From positions 1 to 6,289 of the forward strand of contig JAFGIT010000319.1 of assembly GCA_016929465.1 (NCBI GenBank): DNA of 6,289 nucleotides, given 5' to 3'. A program made the position numbers and the translations under genes. Each line of letters starts with the position of its first letter. Position 1 is the first letter of the stretch. Below are positions 6,267-6,289 of this stretch, one piece after another. The notes beneath the pieces are model-generated. The model did no database searches, was not told where the DNA came from, and was given only the letters and a program-made list of their open reading frames with translations. This DNA is from Candidatus Coatesiibacteriota bacterium (GTDB lineage Bacteria; B130-G9).

Positions 6267-6289
6267 CGGTCATTATTGCTATTAGAAGA

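Larger units (their letters stand above)
5978..6289. other. 312-bp non-coding region upstream of the activator gene
   Basis: No coding frame is supported on either strand. From left to right it holds the short untranslated lead of the activator (no good ribosome binding site), the C/G-run inverted repeat at 6043-6067, the folded block at 6131-6228, the possible terminator at 6206-6243 and the TATAAT at 6261-6266. No sigma-54 promoter with correct spacing was found here, and I could not pick a convincing promoter for the activator gene. TTGAAA, 17 bp, TAACTA on the minus strand has a good -35 but a poor -10. Confidence 0.65.

Overview
The window looks like bacterial chromosomal DNA of intermediate GC. 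One very large gene dominates it, flanked by two unusually rich non-coding stretches. The large gene belongs to the sigma-54 world of giant modular regulators seen in Myxococcota/Desulfobacterota and several candidate phyla. That is all I can say about the host; no marker gene fixes the lineage.

Layout from left to right: (i) 1-102, minus strand, is the N-terminus of a response regulator (receiver domain) that runs off the left edge. (ii) 103-712 is about 610 bp without a convincing gene. It holds a near-consensus sigma-54 (-24/-12) promoter at 496-512 pointing left at the response regulator, an 18-bp dyad at 623-640 placed where an enhancer site would be expected, and two hairpins at 419-456 and 323-340. 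(iii) 713-5977, minus strand, encodes one 1754-residue protein. In order it carries a kinase-like domain, an AAA_16/STAND-type ATPase with winged-helix-like region, about 11 TPR-like repeats, a GAF domain, a complete sigma-54-interacting AAA+ domain (GAFTGA intact) and a Fis-type DNA-binding HTH. (iv) 5978-6289 is non-coding. It contains a strikingly self-complementary block (6131-6228) that can fold into a stem, an internal bulge and a three-way junction, followed on the plus strand by a possible terminator and a seven-T tract. There is also a TATAAT box near the right edge.

How the parts may fit together (inference): the large protein senses a signal through its kinase-like, TPR and GAF modules and uses its C-terminal engine to remodel sigma-54 polymerase. 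An obvious candidate target is the sigma-54 promoter just downstream of its own gene, with the 623-640 dyad as a binding site, which would switch on the response-regulator gene or operon. The kinase-like domain reads HGN where the catalytic motif HRD is expected, so it is probably a pseudokinase used for sensing or scaffolding.

Points most worth a second look: the degenerate kinase at the head of an intact sigma-54 activator, the matched promoter/dyad pair, and the candidate structured RNA at the right end. All fold and promoter calls were made by eye.
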